DNA of 64,000 bases. It comes from AP-15 sp963790875. GTDB taxonomy: Bacteria; Pseudomonadota; Alphaproteobacteria; ATCC43930; CGMCC-115725. Below, one piece after another: positions 16,981 through 28,100 of the stretch. Numbering within the stretch: the stretch's first letter is position 1; the number at the start of each line of letters is the position of its first letter. The translations under genes and the position numbers were made by a program. The stretch covers positions 1-64,000 of the forward strand of contig CAWBQT010000014.1 in the NCBI GenBank assembly GCA_963790875.1. Reading direction: 5' to 3'. Below the pieces are notes generated by a model. It had not been told where the DNA came from. It saw nothing but the letters and a program-made list of their open reading frames with translations, and searched no databases.

Positions 16981-18165
16981 TTAGACCATACCCATCCAGA
17001 ACATCTGCCGGTCGCCGACGTCGACATCGTATTGGCGCACGAAATCGAGCCTGCCGTCGGCGGCGATGCGGAACACGGCGAGGGTCGCCGGCACCTGGCG
17101 GATCGTGGTCCCCTCGCTGACCGGCAGCCCGATGATATGGGCTGCGACGAGCAGTCGGCCGCTCGGATCGATGTGGAAGGTCCGGCAGTGGATGCCGTGC
17201 GTGTCGATATGCTGGATCGGCCGCGGCTCCCCGGTATCGGGGTCGATCGCGAACACGGCGAGCGTGTTCTCGCCGCCGGCAAAGACCCGGCGGCCGACGC
17301 TCTCGCCATGGGCTTCTCTCGTGCTCGAAGCGCGGTTGGCGACATAGACAAAGCGGCCGTTCGGGTGCACATGCACGGTCCCGGCGGCCTGCCGTCCGCG
17401 AATTTTGTCGGGCTCGGCGAGCGTGCCGACGCGGCACAGCGGTTCCGCCAATAGCGTGTCGGCGTCGCGCGTGAACATGTCGAGCCGGTTCTGCCGCTCC
17501 AGCGAGACATAGACCCACGGCTTCGACGGATGAAAATCGAGATGGCGGGGGCCAAAGCCGTAGCCGCCTCCCGGGGCGACCGAGACCTCGCCGGACAACG
17601 CCCCGCTGCCGTAGCGGAAGACCTTCAGCGCCCCCGGCTCCTCGGGCTTGCCGCCGGCGGCGTCATGACCGCGCGTGACGAGGATCGCGATCCGGTTGTC
17701 GAGGCCGACCCGCACCTGATGGCCGTAGATGCCCGGATCGATAGGACCCGGCTGGACGACTTCCATCCCCGGCGTCGCGTCGGGGTTGATGCGGTAAACC
17801 CGCAATCCGCTCGGGTTGCTGAACGCGACCAAGAGATATTCCGACGGGATGTCGGTCGTCATGTGGATCGGGCGCGTCGGCAGCGGGATCGGCCGGCCGT
17901 GCGGCGCGAGCGCGCCCGAAGCGGCATCGAGGCGCCAGGCGCCGACGTGGTGCCGGGTGCCGACAAAGCCGCCGACCCCGGAGGCGCTGTCGCTTGACGC
18001 GACATAGAGATAGCGCCGCGAGGCGTGCGGCCAGGCGTACTGCACATTCGCCGGCAAGGTCACCGTGCCGCGCTTCGTCAGCGCAGCATCGTCGACGTCG
18101 ACCTCGTAATGGGTCAGCTCCGGTCCGATGCCCGCGTAAAGATTGACCTTTGACGAAAGGGTCAT
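16981..18165 (-). CDS. Lactonase-family seven-bladed beta-propeller protein
   Basis: A 394-residue beta-propeller of the lactonase (YbhE/6-phosphogluconolactonase-like) family. Repeating blades contain RRYLYVASSDSASGVGGF, GFGPRHLDFHPSKPWVYVS, TVHVHPNGRFVYVANR and CRTFHIDPSGRLLVAAH, with the conserved His and Arg of the family. The ATG at 18165 (MTLSSKVNLYAGIG) follows a GGAG motif and fits the usual start; a GTG at 18204 would add 13 residues. No signal peptide. It may hydrolyse a sugar or other lactone; no pentose-phosphate gene is adjacent, so the substrate is open. It is divergent from tpsB. Confidence 0.75.
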   Translation of the reverse strand: MTLSSKVNLYAGIGPELTHYEVDVDDAALTKRGTVTLPANVQYAWPHASRRYLYVASSDSASGVGGFVGTRHHVGAWRLDAASGALAPHGRPIPLPTRPIHMTTDIPSEYLLVAFSNPSGLRVYRINPDATPGMEVVQPGPIDPGIYGHQVRVGLDNRIAILVTRGHDAAGGKPEEPGALKVFRYGSGALSGEVSVAPGGGYGFGPRHLDFHPSKPWVYVSLERQNRLDMFTRDADTLLAEPLCRVGTLAEPDKIRGRQAAGTVHVHPNGRFVYVANRASSTREAHGESVGRRVFAGGENTLAVFAIDPDTGEPRPIQHIDTHGIHCRTFHIDPSGRLLVAAHIIGLPVSEGTTIRQVPATLAVFRIAADGRLDFVRQYDVDVGDRQMFWMGMV

Positions 18166-18262
18166 GGCGAAGGGCTCCGGGCGCGGTTCCTCTCTATCCG
18201 GCACACATTATAAGTTGACAAGCTTCCTGACAAATCAGCCCGATGCGTGTCATACCCCGTGA

Positions 18263-20038
18263 ATGAGGCGGCGTAAGAACTTGGCTGGCATCGGCTGCTC
18301 CTTTCGGCCTCATTGCGCGCTGGTCGCGGCATTCTTGTGGGGCGCGGCAGGTGCGGTCGCGGCCGCTCAGACCGGTGGGGCGGTTTCGCCGGGGTTCCCT
18401 TCGCAGAACCGCGGCGGTGGTGCGCCGATCCTTCCCCAAATCCAGTTGGCGCCGCCGGCACCACCGGGCACGGTGACGCCCGCCCCGGTTCCGCCTGCCG
18501 CGCAGCCGCCCGCCGCCGCGGCCAAGCCGCAGCTGCGCGGAATCTCGCATTTCATCCTGCGCGCCGTCCATACCGTCGGCAACACCGTGCTCGACGACGC
18601 GTCGGTTCATGCCATCGTCGCGCCCTATATCGGCAAGTCCGTCACCCTCGACGATCTCGAGGAAATCCGTCAACAATTCACCCACCTTTATATCGATCGC
18701 GGCTTTGTCAATTCGGGTGCGGTCATCCCCGATCAGGACGTCGCCGACGGTATTGTCACGTTTCGCTTTGTCGAAGGACGGGTGACCGACATCAAGGTCT
18801 CCGGCACCGACCACTTCAATCCGGAATACTTTACCTCGCGTTTGGAACGCGGCACTGCGCCGCCGTTCAACATCGCCAATCTCGAGGAGGAGCAGCAGAT
18901 CCTGCTGCAAGACCCCTTGATCAGGCGTCTCAACATCGAGCTGGTGCCAGGGCTCGAGCCAGGTGAGGCGACGGTCGATGCCGATGTCAGCGAGGCAAGC
19001 CGCTATTCCTTGTCTGCCCAGGTCGCGGATGATCAATCGCCGGCCGTCGGCGAGATCCGCGGCCAGCTGCAAGGCACGATGGCCAACATCCTGGGGTTCG
19101 GCGACCTGTTGACCGCGCAATACGGCCGCAGCGACGCGCTCAACGACGGCTTCATCGAATATTCGCTGCCGATCGCCAGCGACGATACGCGCCTCAGCCT
19201 GCGCTACGACAGGAACGGCACTGTGGTGGTTACCCCGGCGCTCGTGCCGCTGAACATCACCAGCAGCTATTCGAGCGTCGGCGTCGGGTTGAGCCGGCCG
19301 TTCTACCGCACCCCAGAACAGAATTTGACGTTGGGCATCAGTTTCGAGCACCGTGAGGAGCAGACCTTTCTGCTCGGCATGCCGTTCGACTTCGTCCCCG
19401 GCTCGGTCAACGGCGAGACTAACGTCACGGCACTGCGCTTTACCCAGAGCTGGCTCGACCGCACTGCCGACCATGCGTTCGCCTTCCGCTCGACGATGAG
19501 CGTCGGCTTGCAGGCGCTCGGCGCCACGGTCACCGAGATGCCGCCGACCGGCCAGTTCTTCGACTGGCTCGGCCAGGCGCAATATGTTCAGCGCATCTAC
19601 AAGGATTGGGAGGCGTTGATCCGTGCGGATGCTCAGCTCAGCGATCGGCCGCTCTTTCAGATCGAACAATTCGCGCTTGGCGGCATCGATACGGTGCGCG
19701 GCTATCGCGAATATCTGACGGTTACCGACGACGCGGTGTTGATCTCCGCCGAGTTGCACATTCCGATCGCCAAGATTCGCATCCCGCGCCTCGCCGATAC
19801 CGACGACGCCGGCAAATTGCAGCTGGTGCCGTTCTACGATTACGGCCGCGGCTGGGACGTCGATCGCCCGACGCCCTATCCGCCCAGCATCTCGGGGGTC
19901 GGCGGCGGTCTGCGCTGGCTGATCGGCTCAGGCATCACCGCCGAGTTCTATTACGCGAAAGCGCTGCGCAACGTTGATGTCGGCAATTCACTGGAAGACC
20001 GCGGCATCTATTTCCGCGTGACGACCAACCTGTTCTGA
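18263..20038 (+). CDS. TpsB outer-membrane transporter (ShlB/FhaC/HecB family)
   Basis: A 591-residue two-partner-secretion transporter. The N-terminal signal segment (AALVAAFLWGAAGAVAAA region) is followed by a Pro/Ala-rich linker (about 50-92). A POTRA pair follows (about 95-240, including HTVGNTVLDDASVHAIVAPY and FVEGRVTDIKVSGTDHF), then a 16-strand barrel with the loop-6 motif DTVRGYREY (about 475-483) and a final aromatic residue (VTTNLF). It exports a TpsA exoprotein; the obvious partner is the FHA-domain protein at 25199-30148, encoded on the opposite strand beyond three other genes. The two transcription units converge with 25 bp between ends. The ATG at 18263 has no good ribosome site. 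Confidence 0.9.
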   Translation: MRRRKNLAGIGCSFRPHCALVAAFLWGAAGAVAAAQTGGAVSPGFPSQNRGGGAPILPQIQLAPPAPPGTVTPAPVPPAAQPPAAAAKPQLRGISHFILRAVHTVGNTVLDDASVHAIVAPYIGKSVTLDDLEEIRQQFTHLYIDRGFVNSGAVIPDQDVADGIVTFRFVEGRVTDIKVSGTDHFNPEYFTSRLERGTAPPFNIANLEEEQQILLQDPLIRRLNIELVPGLEPGEATVDADVSEASRYSLSAQVADDQSPAVGEIRGQLQGTMANILGFGDLLTAQYGRSDALNDGFIEYSLPIASDDTRLSLRYDRNGTVVVTPALVPLNITSSYSSVGVGLSRPFYRTPEQNLTLGISFEHREEQTFLLGMPFDFVPGSVNGETNVTALRFTQSWLDRTADHAFAFRSTMSVGLQALGATVTEMPPTGQFFDWLGQAQYVQRIYKDWEALIRADAQLSDRPLFQIEQFALGGIDTVRGYREYLTVTDDAVLISAELHIPIAKIRIPRLADTDDAGKLQLVPFYDYGRGWDVDRPTPYPPSISGVGGGLRWLIGSGITAEFYYAKALRNVDVGNSLEDRGIYFRVTTNLF

Positions 20039-20063
20039 GTTTCGTGTTCCTTAGGATCCTCGC

Positions 20064-20801
20064 TCACCGGGTCGGTGGAGCGGTCGCTTGCCGGTCGAAG
20101 GCGAGCGGCTCGTCGAGCCCGACTTCGCTCAGCAGCGCGTCGAGACCGACATGCCGGTCGGCCGGGGCCGCCGCGACGGCGGCGGCCACCGCGTCGTACC
20201 ACAGGCCATCTCGCGCGCAGAGCGCGGCGCGGCGAACCGGCGACGCGTCCTCGATGGCATTTTCTGCCGTCGAGTCCGGCGTGCTCAGCATCAAGTTTGC
20301 GCTGGCCACGATGTCGCGGGCGCGGTTCTGCGGATCGAGGATCGCCGAAACCGACCAAGTATAGACGATGCCGGGATCGAGCCGGACGCGATAATCGGCG
20401 ACATCGAGGCGATAGATGCCGGCGGCGTCGGGCGGTGGGATCGTCGCATCGAGAACCGGATCGGGGCGTCCCGGCGCGCTGATCGTGAACCGGGTCGGCC
20501 AGATGACCGGCCCCGATGCGAAAAAATAGAGCGATGGCGTCGGGTTCGCGGTCAGCCCCGTGTGGTCGCTCGGCGCCAGCAGCTCGATCGTCGGCAGCGG
20601 CGCCGTCACCTTGAAGGTGCCGCGCGACGCGCCGCCGACGCGGCCGCCCGGCGCGCCGCGCAGCGGCGGCCGATAAGCGGGCATGCTCTGTTGGGATAGG
20701 GTCTGGTCCTGACTGGTCTGCGCGACCGCCGCGATCGGCAGGCCGTTCGCGGTTGCCAGGATCGCAGCGACAGCGACAAAGAGGATACGACGGACGATCA
20801 T
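20064..20801 (-). CDS. DUF928 family secreted protein
   Basis: A 245-residue protein with an N-terminal signal segment (cleavage about residue 28, AVAQ). The DUF928 pattern follows: YRPPLRGAPGGRVGGASRG (about 43-61), APSDHTGLTANPTPSLYFF, then GIYRLDVADYRVRLDPGIVYTWSVS and a C-terminal helix rich in Ala. The function of DUF928 is unknown. In cyanobacteria and proteobacteria, to my knowledge, DUF928 genes tend to occur with CHAT, CHASE2 and FHA-type genes, as here. It is the last gene of the minus-strand TPS operon, starting 10 bp after the CHAT gene, and is predicted periplasmic or surface-exposed. Confidence 0.75.
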   Translation of the reverse strand: MIVRRILFVAVAAILATANGLPIAAVAQTSQDQTLSQQSMPAYRPPLRGAPGGRVGGASRGTFKVTAPLPTIELLAPSDHTGLTANPTPSLYFFASGPVIWPTRFTISAPGRPDPVLDATIPPPDAAGIYRLDVADYRVRLDPGIVYTWSVSAILDPQNRARDIVASANLMLSTPDSTAENAIEDASPVRRAALCARDGLWYDAVAAAVAAAPADRHVGLDALLSEVGLDEPLAFDRQATAPPTR

Positions 20802-20811
20802 CCCGGTCGGC

Positions 20812-23112
20812 CTAGAGCCAGTTGCCGATCAGCAGAAACGGCGCCCAATAAGCCGGGTGCGCGTAGCGTGGATCGCTGGCGAGCGTCATTTGCGCCTTGC
20901 GCAGCGCCTGCGCCTTGGACAGGCCGGCTTGCAGCCCCTGGTAAAAGGCGGCGATCAGCTTGCCGGACGCCTCGTCGCTGATATACCAGAGCGTCGCCAG
21001 CGCGCTGCGCGCCCCGGCCTTGAGCGCCACGCCGGCGAGGCCCAATGCCGCGCGGTCGTCGCCGCTTGCGGTCTCGCAGGCGCTGAGGATCAACAACTCG
21101 AGCGGAGTTTCGCGCGGCGGTCCGTATTTGATGTCGGCCTCGAGGTCGTCCATCGTCAGCCTGCCGTCGAAGGCGAGCACAAAGGTCAGGCTGGGATCGC
21201 TGCCGAACTGGCCGTGCGAGGCGATGTGCACGATACTGTATTTGCCGCTTTTAAGGTCGCTCGCAAACTGCTGACGCGTAAAGCCGCTGTTGAGCAGGAC
21301 ATCGCCGCCCTCGATCGAATGCACCGTGGCGATCTCGTGCGGCACGTTCGGCAGCGGAACATAGCCCTCGACGCTTTTCGAGACGCCGAGCACGAGCGCG
21401 ATGCCTGATGTCGCGGCGAGCGGCGCCGGTTCGATAAGCTTGAGCCCCGGAGCGATCGCCGTCGCGTAACGGTCGACGAGAAATTCGGTTCCGTCGTAGA
21501 GCGCCGCAAACGGTACGATGCGCAGCACTTCGTCGGGGATGATGACCAGCGTGTCGACGTGGTGCGCCGCCAGCGCCGGCGCGATCGGCGCGATGATCTG
21601 GTCGTAGAGCTGCCGGGCCGGAACCAGATACTGGTTCGTCGTGCGCTTTTCCAACAGTTCGCGAAAGCGCTGCGCTTCGCTGCGCAGCACGGCTTCGGGC
21701 ACCGGAACGGTGAACTGGCGCTCTTCGCGGCCAAAGCTGACCAGCATCTCCAGCCGTTTCGGCAGCGATATCGGATAGATGACCGCCGTACCCGGCGCAA
21801 TGGTTTCGATCGACCGCCGTTTGGCGGTAAAGCTGGCAACGCAAGTATCCCGAAAATAGTCCTGCAATTCGGTTTCTTTCAGCGCCTCGGCGGTGTCGCG
21901 GGCTTCCCGGATCAGCGCCGGCGCGGCGCTTGCGTCGGCCGAGGCTCGGCGCAGCAACAGATCGGTGAATTGCAGATAGAGCGGACCGAAGGTCGTCCGG
22001 TAGGACGAGCGGCCGTCGCGGTATTCGACCGGGATGTCCTGGCGGACCGATTGCAGCTCGGCGACGGCCCGGCGATAGGTCGTCAATGCCAGGTCTATCT
22101 CTCCTCGCTGTTGCGCCAGGCGCGCCCGCTGCCAGTCCCAGCGGAACGACAATTCCGCCGCCGACGCGTGCTGCGCGGCAAAAGCCGCCCGCTCGGTCAG
22201 GCGCGCCGCGTCGGCGACGCGCCCCGCCCGTTCGTCGAGATGCCCGAGGCTGCCGTCGGCAAGCGAGGCGAGCGTCGGGTTGTGCAATGTCTCGGCGATT
22301 TCGGCCGCGGCGCGGAAGGCGCGCTCGGCGATGGCTTGGGCGTCGGGGGATATCTCGCCCTGCGTTTCGAAGACCGCCGACCCGGCCGAGATCAAGGCCA
22401 TGCCAACGGCAAAGGATGGCGGCTGGCGCTGCAGCGTGTCGACCGCGCGGGTCAGCAATGCTGTCGCACGCGCCGCGTCGCCCCCGCCGGAACCAACGCT
22501 GCGCAGGGCGAGCCGGGCGGCATTGGTTTTGGCGGTGGCGGCAAGGGCACCGTCGCCGGCGGTGCCGGCGTCGGCGATCGCCTGGGCGTAGGCCTGCGCT
22601 GCGGCGCCCGGACGCCCGGTCGAAGCGTAAAGGTTGCCAAGATCGTTCTCGCTCGCGGCGAGCGTCGGCCAGTCGTGCAGCCGGCCGGCGAGGTCGCGGC
22701 TGCGGTCGAGCAGCGGCTCGGCAATGGCGGTGCGCCGCGACATAAAGGCGAGATTGCCGAGCGCGCCGCTCGCCGCGGCGATCAGCGCCAGGTCGCCGCT
22801 TTGTTCGGCCTTGGCCAGCGCCGCCTGCAGATCTCCGCTCGCGTAGCGGTAATAGCCGGCGACCCGATAGGCCTCGCCGCGCCGCGCCAGCGCCTGCGCT
22901 TCGAGATCGGCATCGCCGGTCTGGCGGCACAGGCCGATCGCGTCCGACCAGTGCTGCGTCGCGGCAACGATGTCGCCGGCGCGAAACGCCGCCGTGCCCT
23001 GCCCGATATCGTCGAGCGCCTGGGCGCGATCGTCGCGCGGCTGAGCTGCTGCCGAGGCAAGACCAAGGACGAGCGCCGCGGCAAGCGCCCCACAAAAACC
23101 GATGCCCTTCAT
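20812..23112 (-). CDS. Secreted TPR-CHAT (caspase-like peptidase) protein
   Basis: About 766 residues starting at ATG 23112, which opens a signal peptide (MKGIGFCGALAAALVLGLASA). TPR-type helices fill about 35-400. A CHAT domain occupies about 500-766 and keeps both residues of the caspase-like dyad: His in VHIASHGQF (about 630) and Cys in LILSACETASG (about 676). It closes AHPAYWAPFLLIGNWL, a normal CHAT end. The ATG overlaps the likely cyclase stop (ATGA), so the frame that runs open into the upstream cyclase is best seen as an artefact of a frameshift there. Encoded between the cyclase and DUF928 in the TpsA operon, it could process the adhesin or act on envelope proteins. Confidence 0.8.
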   Translation of the reverse strand: MKGIGFCGALAAALVLGLASAAAQPRDDRAQALDDIGQGTAAFRAGDIVAATQHWSDAIGLCRQTGDADLEAQALARRGEAYRVAGYYRYASGDLQAALAKAEQSGDLALIAAASGALGNLAFMSRRTAIAEPLLDRSRDLAGRLHDWPTLAASENDLGNLYASTGRPGAAAQAYAQAIADAGTAGDGALAATAKTNAARLALRSVGSGGGDAARATALLTRAVDTLQRQPPSFAVGMALISAGSAVFETQGEISPDAQAIAERAFRAAAEIAETLHNPTLASLADGSLGHLDERAGRVADAARLTERAAFAAQHASAAELSFRWDWQRARLAQQRGEIDLALTTYRRAVAELQSVRQDIPVEYRDGRSSYRTTFGPLYLQFTDLLLRRASADASAAPALIREARDTAEALKETELQDYFRDTCVASFTAKRRSIETIAPGTAVIYPISLPKRLEMLVSFGREERQFTVPVPEAVLRSEAQRFRELLEKRTTNQYLVPARQLYDQIIAPIAPALAAHHVDTLVIIPDEVLRIVPFAALYDGTEFLVDRYATAIAPGLKLIEPAPLAATSGIALVLGVSKSVEGYVPLPNVPHEIATVHSIEGGDVLLNSGFTRQQFASDLKSGKYSIVHIASHGQFGSDPSLTFVLAFDGRLTMDDLEADIKYGPPRETPLELLILSACETASGDDRAALGLAGVALKAGARSALATLWYISDEASGKLIAAFYQGLQAGLSKAQALRKAQMTLASDPRYAHPAYWAPFLLIGNWL

Positions 23113-25194
23113 TTCTCGGTCATCACGATCAGGGTGCCGGTCTCCGCCAGCCGCGAGGCGCGCGCAATGAAACGCGATGCACGGATCGTCGGGGTCATCG
23201 CGTTGCAAGGCGGCGAAAGTGTCGGCCGCGTCGGGCTCGCCTATGGCCAAGGCGCGGAAAGCGGTCTCATAGCGGTCGGCCTTTGTCGCATCATAGCGCT
23301 CTGCGGCTAGCGGCTCGAAAATGTCGGTCGCACCATGCCGGCCTTTGACGATAAAGGCGCCGATCGGGCGGAAATGGTGCCGCTTGGCTGTGCGCACCGT
23401 TTCCCCGGAAACGCAGATCCGCGTACCGATCGCCTTGTTCAACCCTTCGAGCCGGGACCCGGTATTCAACGTGTCGCCTTGCGCCGAATATTTGAGCAGC
23501 GACCGGCTGCCGACATTGCCGACCATCGCAATCCCGGTATGGACGCCGATCCGGGTATGCCCGAAATCGATGTCGCGCGCCTTCTGTGCCGCGCTGAACT
23601 GTTGCGCAAAGGCATCGATTCCGAGGGCAGCGGCAACTGCCCGGTCGGCATGGTCGGGCTGCTCTTGCGGTGCGCCGAAGAAAGCGAGCACGCCGTCGCC
23701 GGCGAACGCGTTGACGAGGCCGCCTTCCTTGAAGATCGCGGCACACACGCCCTCGAAATATTCGTTGGTCAGATCCGTGAGAAATACCGGGTCAAGGCTT
23801 TCCGAGAGCGTCGTGTAGCCGGCGATATCGCTGAACAGTACCGAAATCTCGCGCCGTTCGCCGCCGAGCTTCGGCAAGGTCTCCGACTCCAGCATCTCGG
23901 CGATGACCGCCGGCGGCAGATAATGCTCGAAGGTTTTGCGCAGATGCGCGCGGGCGCGGTTATTCGCGGTGTGCAGCAATTGGTTGGCAAGACCCGCCGA
24001 GCCGACCCAGGCGAGTGCGGCAGGCAATGCCGGCAGCAGCAGCGCTGCGCCAAATGCGCCAAAGACGATCCCAGCCAAAACGACGAGGCCCGCCACCACG
24101 CCGAGCACCGCCGGCAGCGTCGAGCCGACGAACATGCCGAGCACGGCGCCGCCGATCGCCCAGCTCCAGATCCAGACATCTTCGAACCCGCGCGGCAGGA
24201 ACCGCAAGCCCCCGCCCCTGCCGAGGGCCGCACGGATCAGCTGATCGGCGACTTCGCCATGCAACGCAATGCCGTAAATCGGGCGCGCATTGCTGAACCC
24301 GGTGTCGAACGGCGTCGTAAAATAATCGTTGACGCTCTCGGAGGTGACGCCGACGACGACCGCCCGGCCGCGCACCAGCGGGGCTACAGCGTCGCTGTGC
24401 ATCACCTCGCCCACGCTTTCCTCCGGGAAGGCGTCGCGGCCTCCGTGATAGTCGAGCAGCATTTGATAGCCATGGGCATCGACATTGACATAGGGCCCAG
24501 CGCCATCGTCGAGCGGTGCAATCAGGGCCTTCCCGAGGCGCAACTTGCCGTCGGGGCCGGCCGCCAGCCCGATATGATCTCGAGCCAGGTAGCCCAAGGC
24601 CAAGGCCATCCCGATCGTCGGATAGTTCTCGACCCCATCATCGGCAAAGAGCAGGGCGCGTCGGACGACATCGCCGGCGTCTGGCACGACATCGGCGAGA
24701 GCGGTGCGATCGGTGCCGCGCAGCGCCGCCGGGGGCAGAATTTCGGACCGGGTTCCTTCCTTCAGCTTGAAGGCCCAGACGATATTTTTGTGATTCGCCA
24801 GGACCGCCGTGAGCCGCTCGGTGCCGGGCGGCTCCGGGTGATCGCGGTAGAGGTCGACGGCGATGACCCGCGGCTGCCAACTGGCGATCCGCTCCAGGAG
24901 GGTGGCAAGGTCGCCGTCGCGCAGCGGCCAGTCCCAACGCTCGACATCCGCCTCGGTGGCACCCACGAGCAGGATGCGATCGCCCGACGAATGCCCGGCC
25001 CACGCCACCCGCAGCCGGTCATAGATCCACAATTCGAACGGCTGCAGCGCCCCGTAGCCGCGGGCCAGGATGACAAGCGTCGCGACGATATTGGCCCCGA
25101 GCAGCGCCTTCAGCGTGGCGCTGCGCAGCAGCCGCGCACCGCGGCCGGGAGCCGGCCGGGATCGGCCCGCCGCCTCGGTCGCGGTACTGCTCAT
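23109..25194 (-). CDS. CHASE2 sensor class III adenylate cyclase (apparent frameshift near its 3' end)
   Basis: About 695 residues from ATG 25194. A membrane segment (about 28-46) precedes an extracytoplasmic CHASE2 domain (about 55-330, with DRLRVAWAG, VIAVDLYRDHPEP, GRAVVVGVTSE). Three membrane helices follow (about 345-415), then a cyclase domain with ISVLFSDIAGYTTLSES (metal Asp) and NAFAGDGVLAFFG (second Asp). Near 23155-23170, in a GCGCGCGC run, the frame is lost. The neighbouring frame continues RLAETGTLIVMTEK with TGA at 23109-23111, the expected family ending, and that TGA overlaps the CHAT ATG. Read literally, the sequence gives a 1484-residue fusion with CHAT. The start lies four bases after the tpsA stop, so the sensor is coupled to adhesin synthesis. 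Confidence 0.8.
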
Positions 25195-25198
25195 TCGA

Positions 25199-28100
25199 TC
25201 AACCGCAGCGCCCCGACAGCCGAAGCGTCGACCGGAGATCGCCAGCGTCGGCCCGCCGGGGGACAACGACCCGTGGACCGAGCTGAACGTCGCGGCCGGC
25301 GAGATAGAGCGCCGGCAACGTCGCGCTCGGATCTTGCGAAAGGCCGCCGCGCCCGGCCTCGACCAGGCTCGATTGCGGCCGGTCGGCGGTCGCCGCGCAG
25401 CTGTCGCGGGTCAAGGAAGCGGGGTTGCGCAACGCGCTCGACAACGCGACGAGGCTGCCGTTCAGCTCGACGAGCGGTCCGCTGATGACCACGTTTCCGG
25501 ACACGCCAAAGGCCGAACTTGCCGACACGACGCTACCGGCGGATGGGATGTACTCTCCGGCATCGATCGTGATGTTGCCGCCATGCCCTTCGACTGCCTG
25601 GGCAATGACATTGCCGTCGTCGAAGATGACGTAGGGCGCCGCGACGGTGATATTGCCGCCATTGCCGGTTTCTCCCTCGACCGAGGTCGTGATTTCGCCG
25701 TCGGTCAGATAAAGCAGATCGCGGAGCGAGAGGCCGACGTTTCCGCCATTCGCGGTGGAAGCCTCGGCCCCGGTCGAGATGCCGGCGCCATCGTTCAGGA
25801 ACAGCCGGGATGCCGAAACGTCGACTGAACCGGCATCGCCGATGCCGGTCGATTGCGCAGTGATTTCCGGTCCCGGCCCCGAGAGGGTGACGTCGGAAGA
25901 CGCCGACACGCTGACGTCGCCGCCGGCGCCGTTCCCGGCGGTCGAGCTGGCGATCATCCCCCCGTCGCCGATCATCAGGCTACCAGCTGTCACCGTGACG
26001 GCACCGGCCGCTCCGGATTGCAGTCCCGTCGCCGAGGCGGCAATTTCGGTTCCGGGCTGACCGTCGCCATCGAGCACAAGCGCGCCTCGCGTCATCACCA
26101 CGACCGACCCGCCGGCGCCCATTCCGGCCGTCGTACTGACGATGTCTCCGGCATGGGCAAGCTCGATCGCTCCTGCGCTTACCGCGACGGCACCGGCATT
26201 GCCGACGGTCCCCGGATCGGCGGTCGTGGCGATCTGCCCACCCTCGATCGACAGCTGCCCGGACACCTTCACGGTCACCCGGCCGGCGTTTCCAATGCCT
26301 GCCGGCAGGCGATCCCTCGCTCCGATAACGGAACTCGTGATCGCGCCGCCATCGACGATCGACAAGGTTCCGGACCGGACCAGGACATCACCGGCATCGC
26401 CGGTACTGCCAGGATCGGCTTGCGAAGCGATGCCGGTGACAAAAACCGGGTCCGCTCCGCGGCCGTCGATCGAAAGGCCGCCGGCCACGTCGACTGCGAT
26501 CCGGCCACCCTTTCCGGCACCAGCCGTTCCACTGGAAATCTCGCCGTTGCGGGAGATCGACAAGCCGCCCGCCGAGACACGCACATTGCCGGCATCGCCA
26601 ATTGTGCCCGGATTGGCGTCGGTCGCGATCCCGCTTAACGCCGAGGATCGGGATCCAACGATGCTCAGGAAGCCGCCGGCGGTGACGGTCACATCGCCGG
26701 CGTGCTTGCCGCGGCTCGCCGGCGCGCCGCCGCTGGCACCGAGGAGGCCGCTCGAGATCAAGCCATCTGCGATATCGAGGCGGCGGCTGGCCACTACCGT
26801 CACGTTTCCGGCGTTGCCGCTGCTCCCGGCGCCGCTGTCGGATGAGATCAAGCCGCCATCGGCAAGAGACAGCACGCCGGCGTCAACCGCGACCGTCCCG
26901 GCGTTTCTGGCCCCGAAGGTGTCGCTGGTAATCGCGCCGCCATCGGCAACCGCCAAAGTCCCGGCGATGACCGCAACATTGCCGGCGGCGCCCGTGCTGC
27001 CCGCATTTGCCTCGGAGGTAATTCCGGTCAGATATCGCGGGTCGGCACCGGCCGCGTCGATCTTCAGCAGACCCGCCACGCCGACCGAGACGTTGCCGCC
27101 GTGGCCGGCGCCAAAGGTGCTGCTGGCGATTTGGCCGTCGCCGCCGATCGACAGCGCTGCGGCGGCGACGCGCACATTGCCGGCGACGCCGATCGTCCCG
27201 CGATTGCTGTCCGCGACGATTCCGCTGAGCCGCGACTTCGACCCTTCGATTGCCAGGCGGCCGGCGACATCGACGGTGACATCGCCGGCGTGCTCCCCGG
27301 TGCTCGCCGGCGCCCCGCTCGAGGCGGCGAGCAAGCCGCTCGATATCACGCCACCGTCGATGTCGAGCCTGCCGGCGCCGATCCGGACGTTTCCGGCATT
27401 CCCGCTGCTGCCGGCATCGCTGTCCGACGAAATCTCACCTCCCCCGGCCACCGACATCGCCTTGGCCGTGACTGAAACAGACCCCGCATCCCCGGTCCCG
27501 AATGTGTCGCTCGAGATCTCGCCGCCGTCGGCAACGAGCAATCGACCGGCCTCGACGGCAACATCCCCAGCCCTCGCGCTGCTCCCGGAATCGGCTTCGG
27601 AAGTGACGCCGGTCAGAATGCCCGGCGCCGCCCGCGCACCGTCAATTTCAAGCCGGTGAGCCGCCGAGACCGACACACTCCCGCCGCGGCCCCGAGCGAA
27701 CGTGCCGCTCGAAACCTGGCCGTTCGCCAGCACGAACAGATTGCCGGCGAAGACCGTGACACTGCCGGCGTTTCCGGTGCTTCCCCGATTGGCCTGCGAC
27801 GCAATGCCGGTGATTGTGGCCGGGTTGCCGCGGCGGCCGTCGATCGTCAGTCCGCCGGCAACGTCGACCAATACGTTTCCGGCATCTCCCGCGGCAAAGG
27901 TCCCGGCCCCGATCTCGCCGTTGGCGAGGATGGTCAGTGCCCCCGAACCGCGACCCGTCACCCCGACCGAGACCTGCCCGGCATTGCCGCTGCCGGTCGT
28001 GTTGCTGGCAATCTCCGAATTGGGCCCCGCGACCCGCAAACGCCGAGCGGTAACCGAGACCTCCCCGGCGTTGCCGGCGCCAAAGGTCGATCCGGATATC

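Noticed and set aside
20812..25266. A natural CHASE2-cyclase-TPR-CHAT fusion protein
   Set aside because: A signal peptide in mid-protein, and a canonical cyclase end and stop in the neighbouring frame, argue for two genes with an indel.
21559..25485. Two long plus-strand frames (583 and 716 codons)
   Set aside because: Both are antisense to the CHAT and cyclase genes. Their composition (Arg, Gly, Ala) and lack of ribosome sites mark them as shadows.
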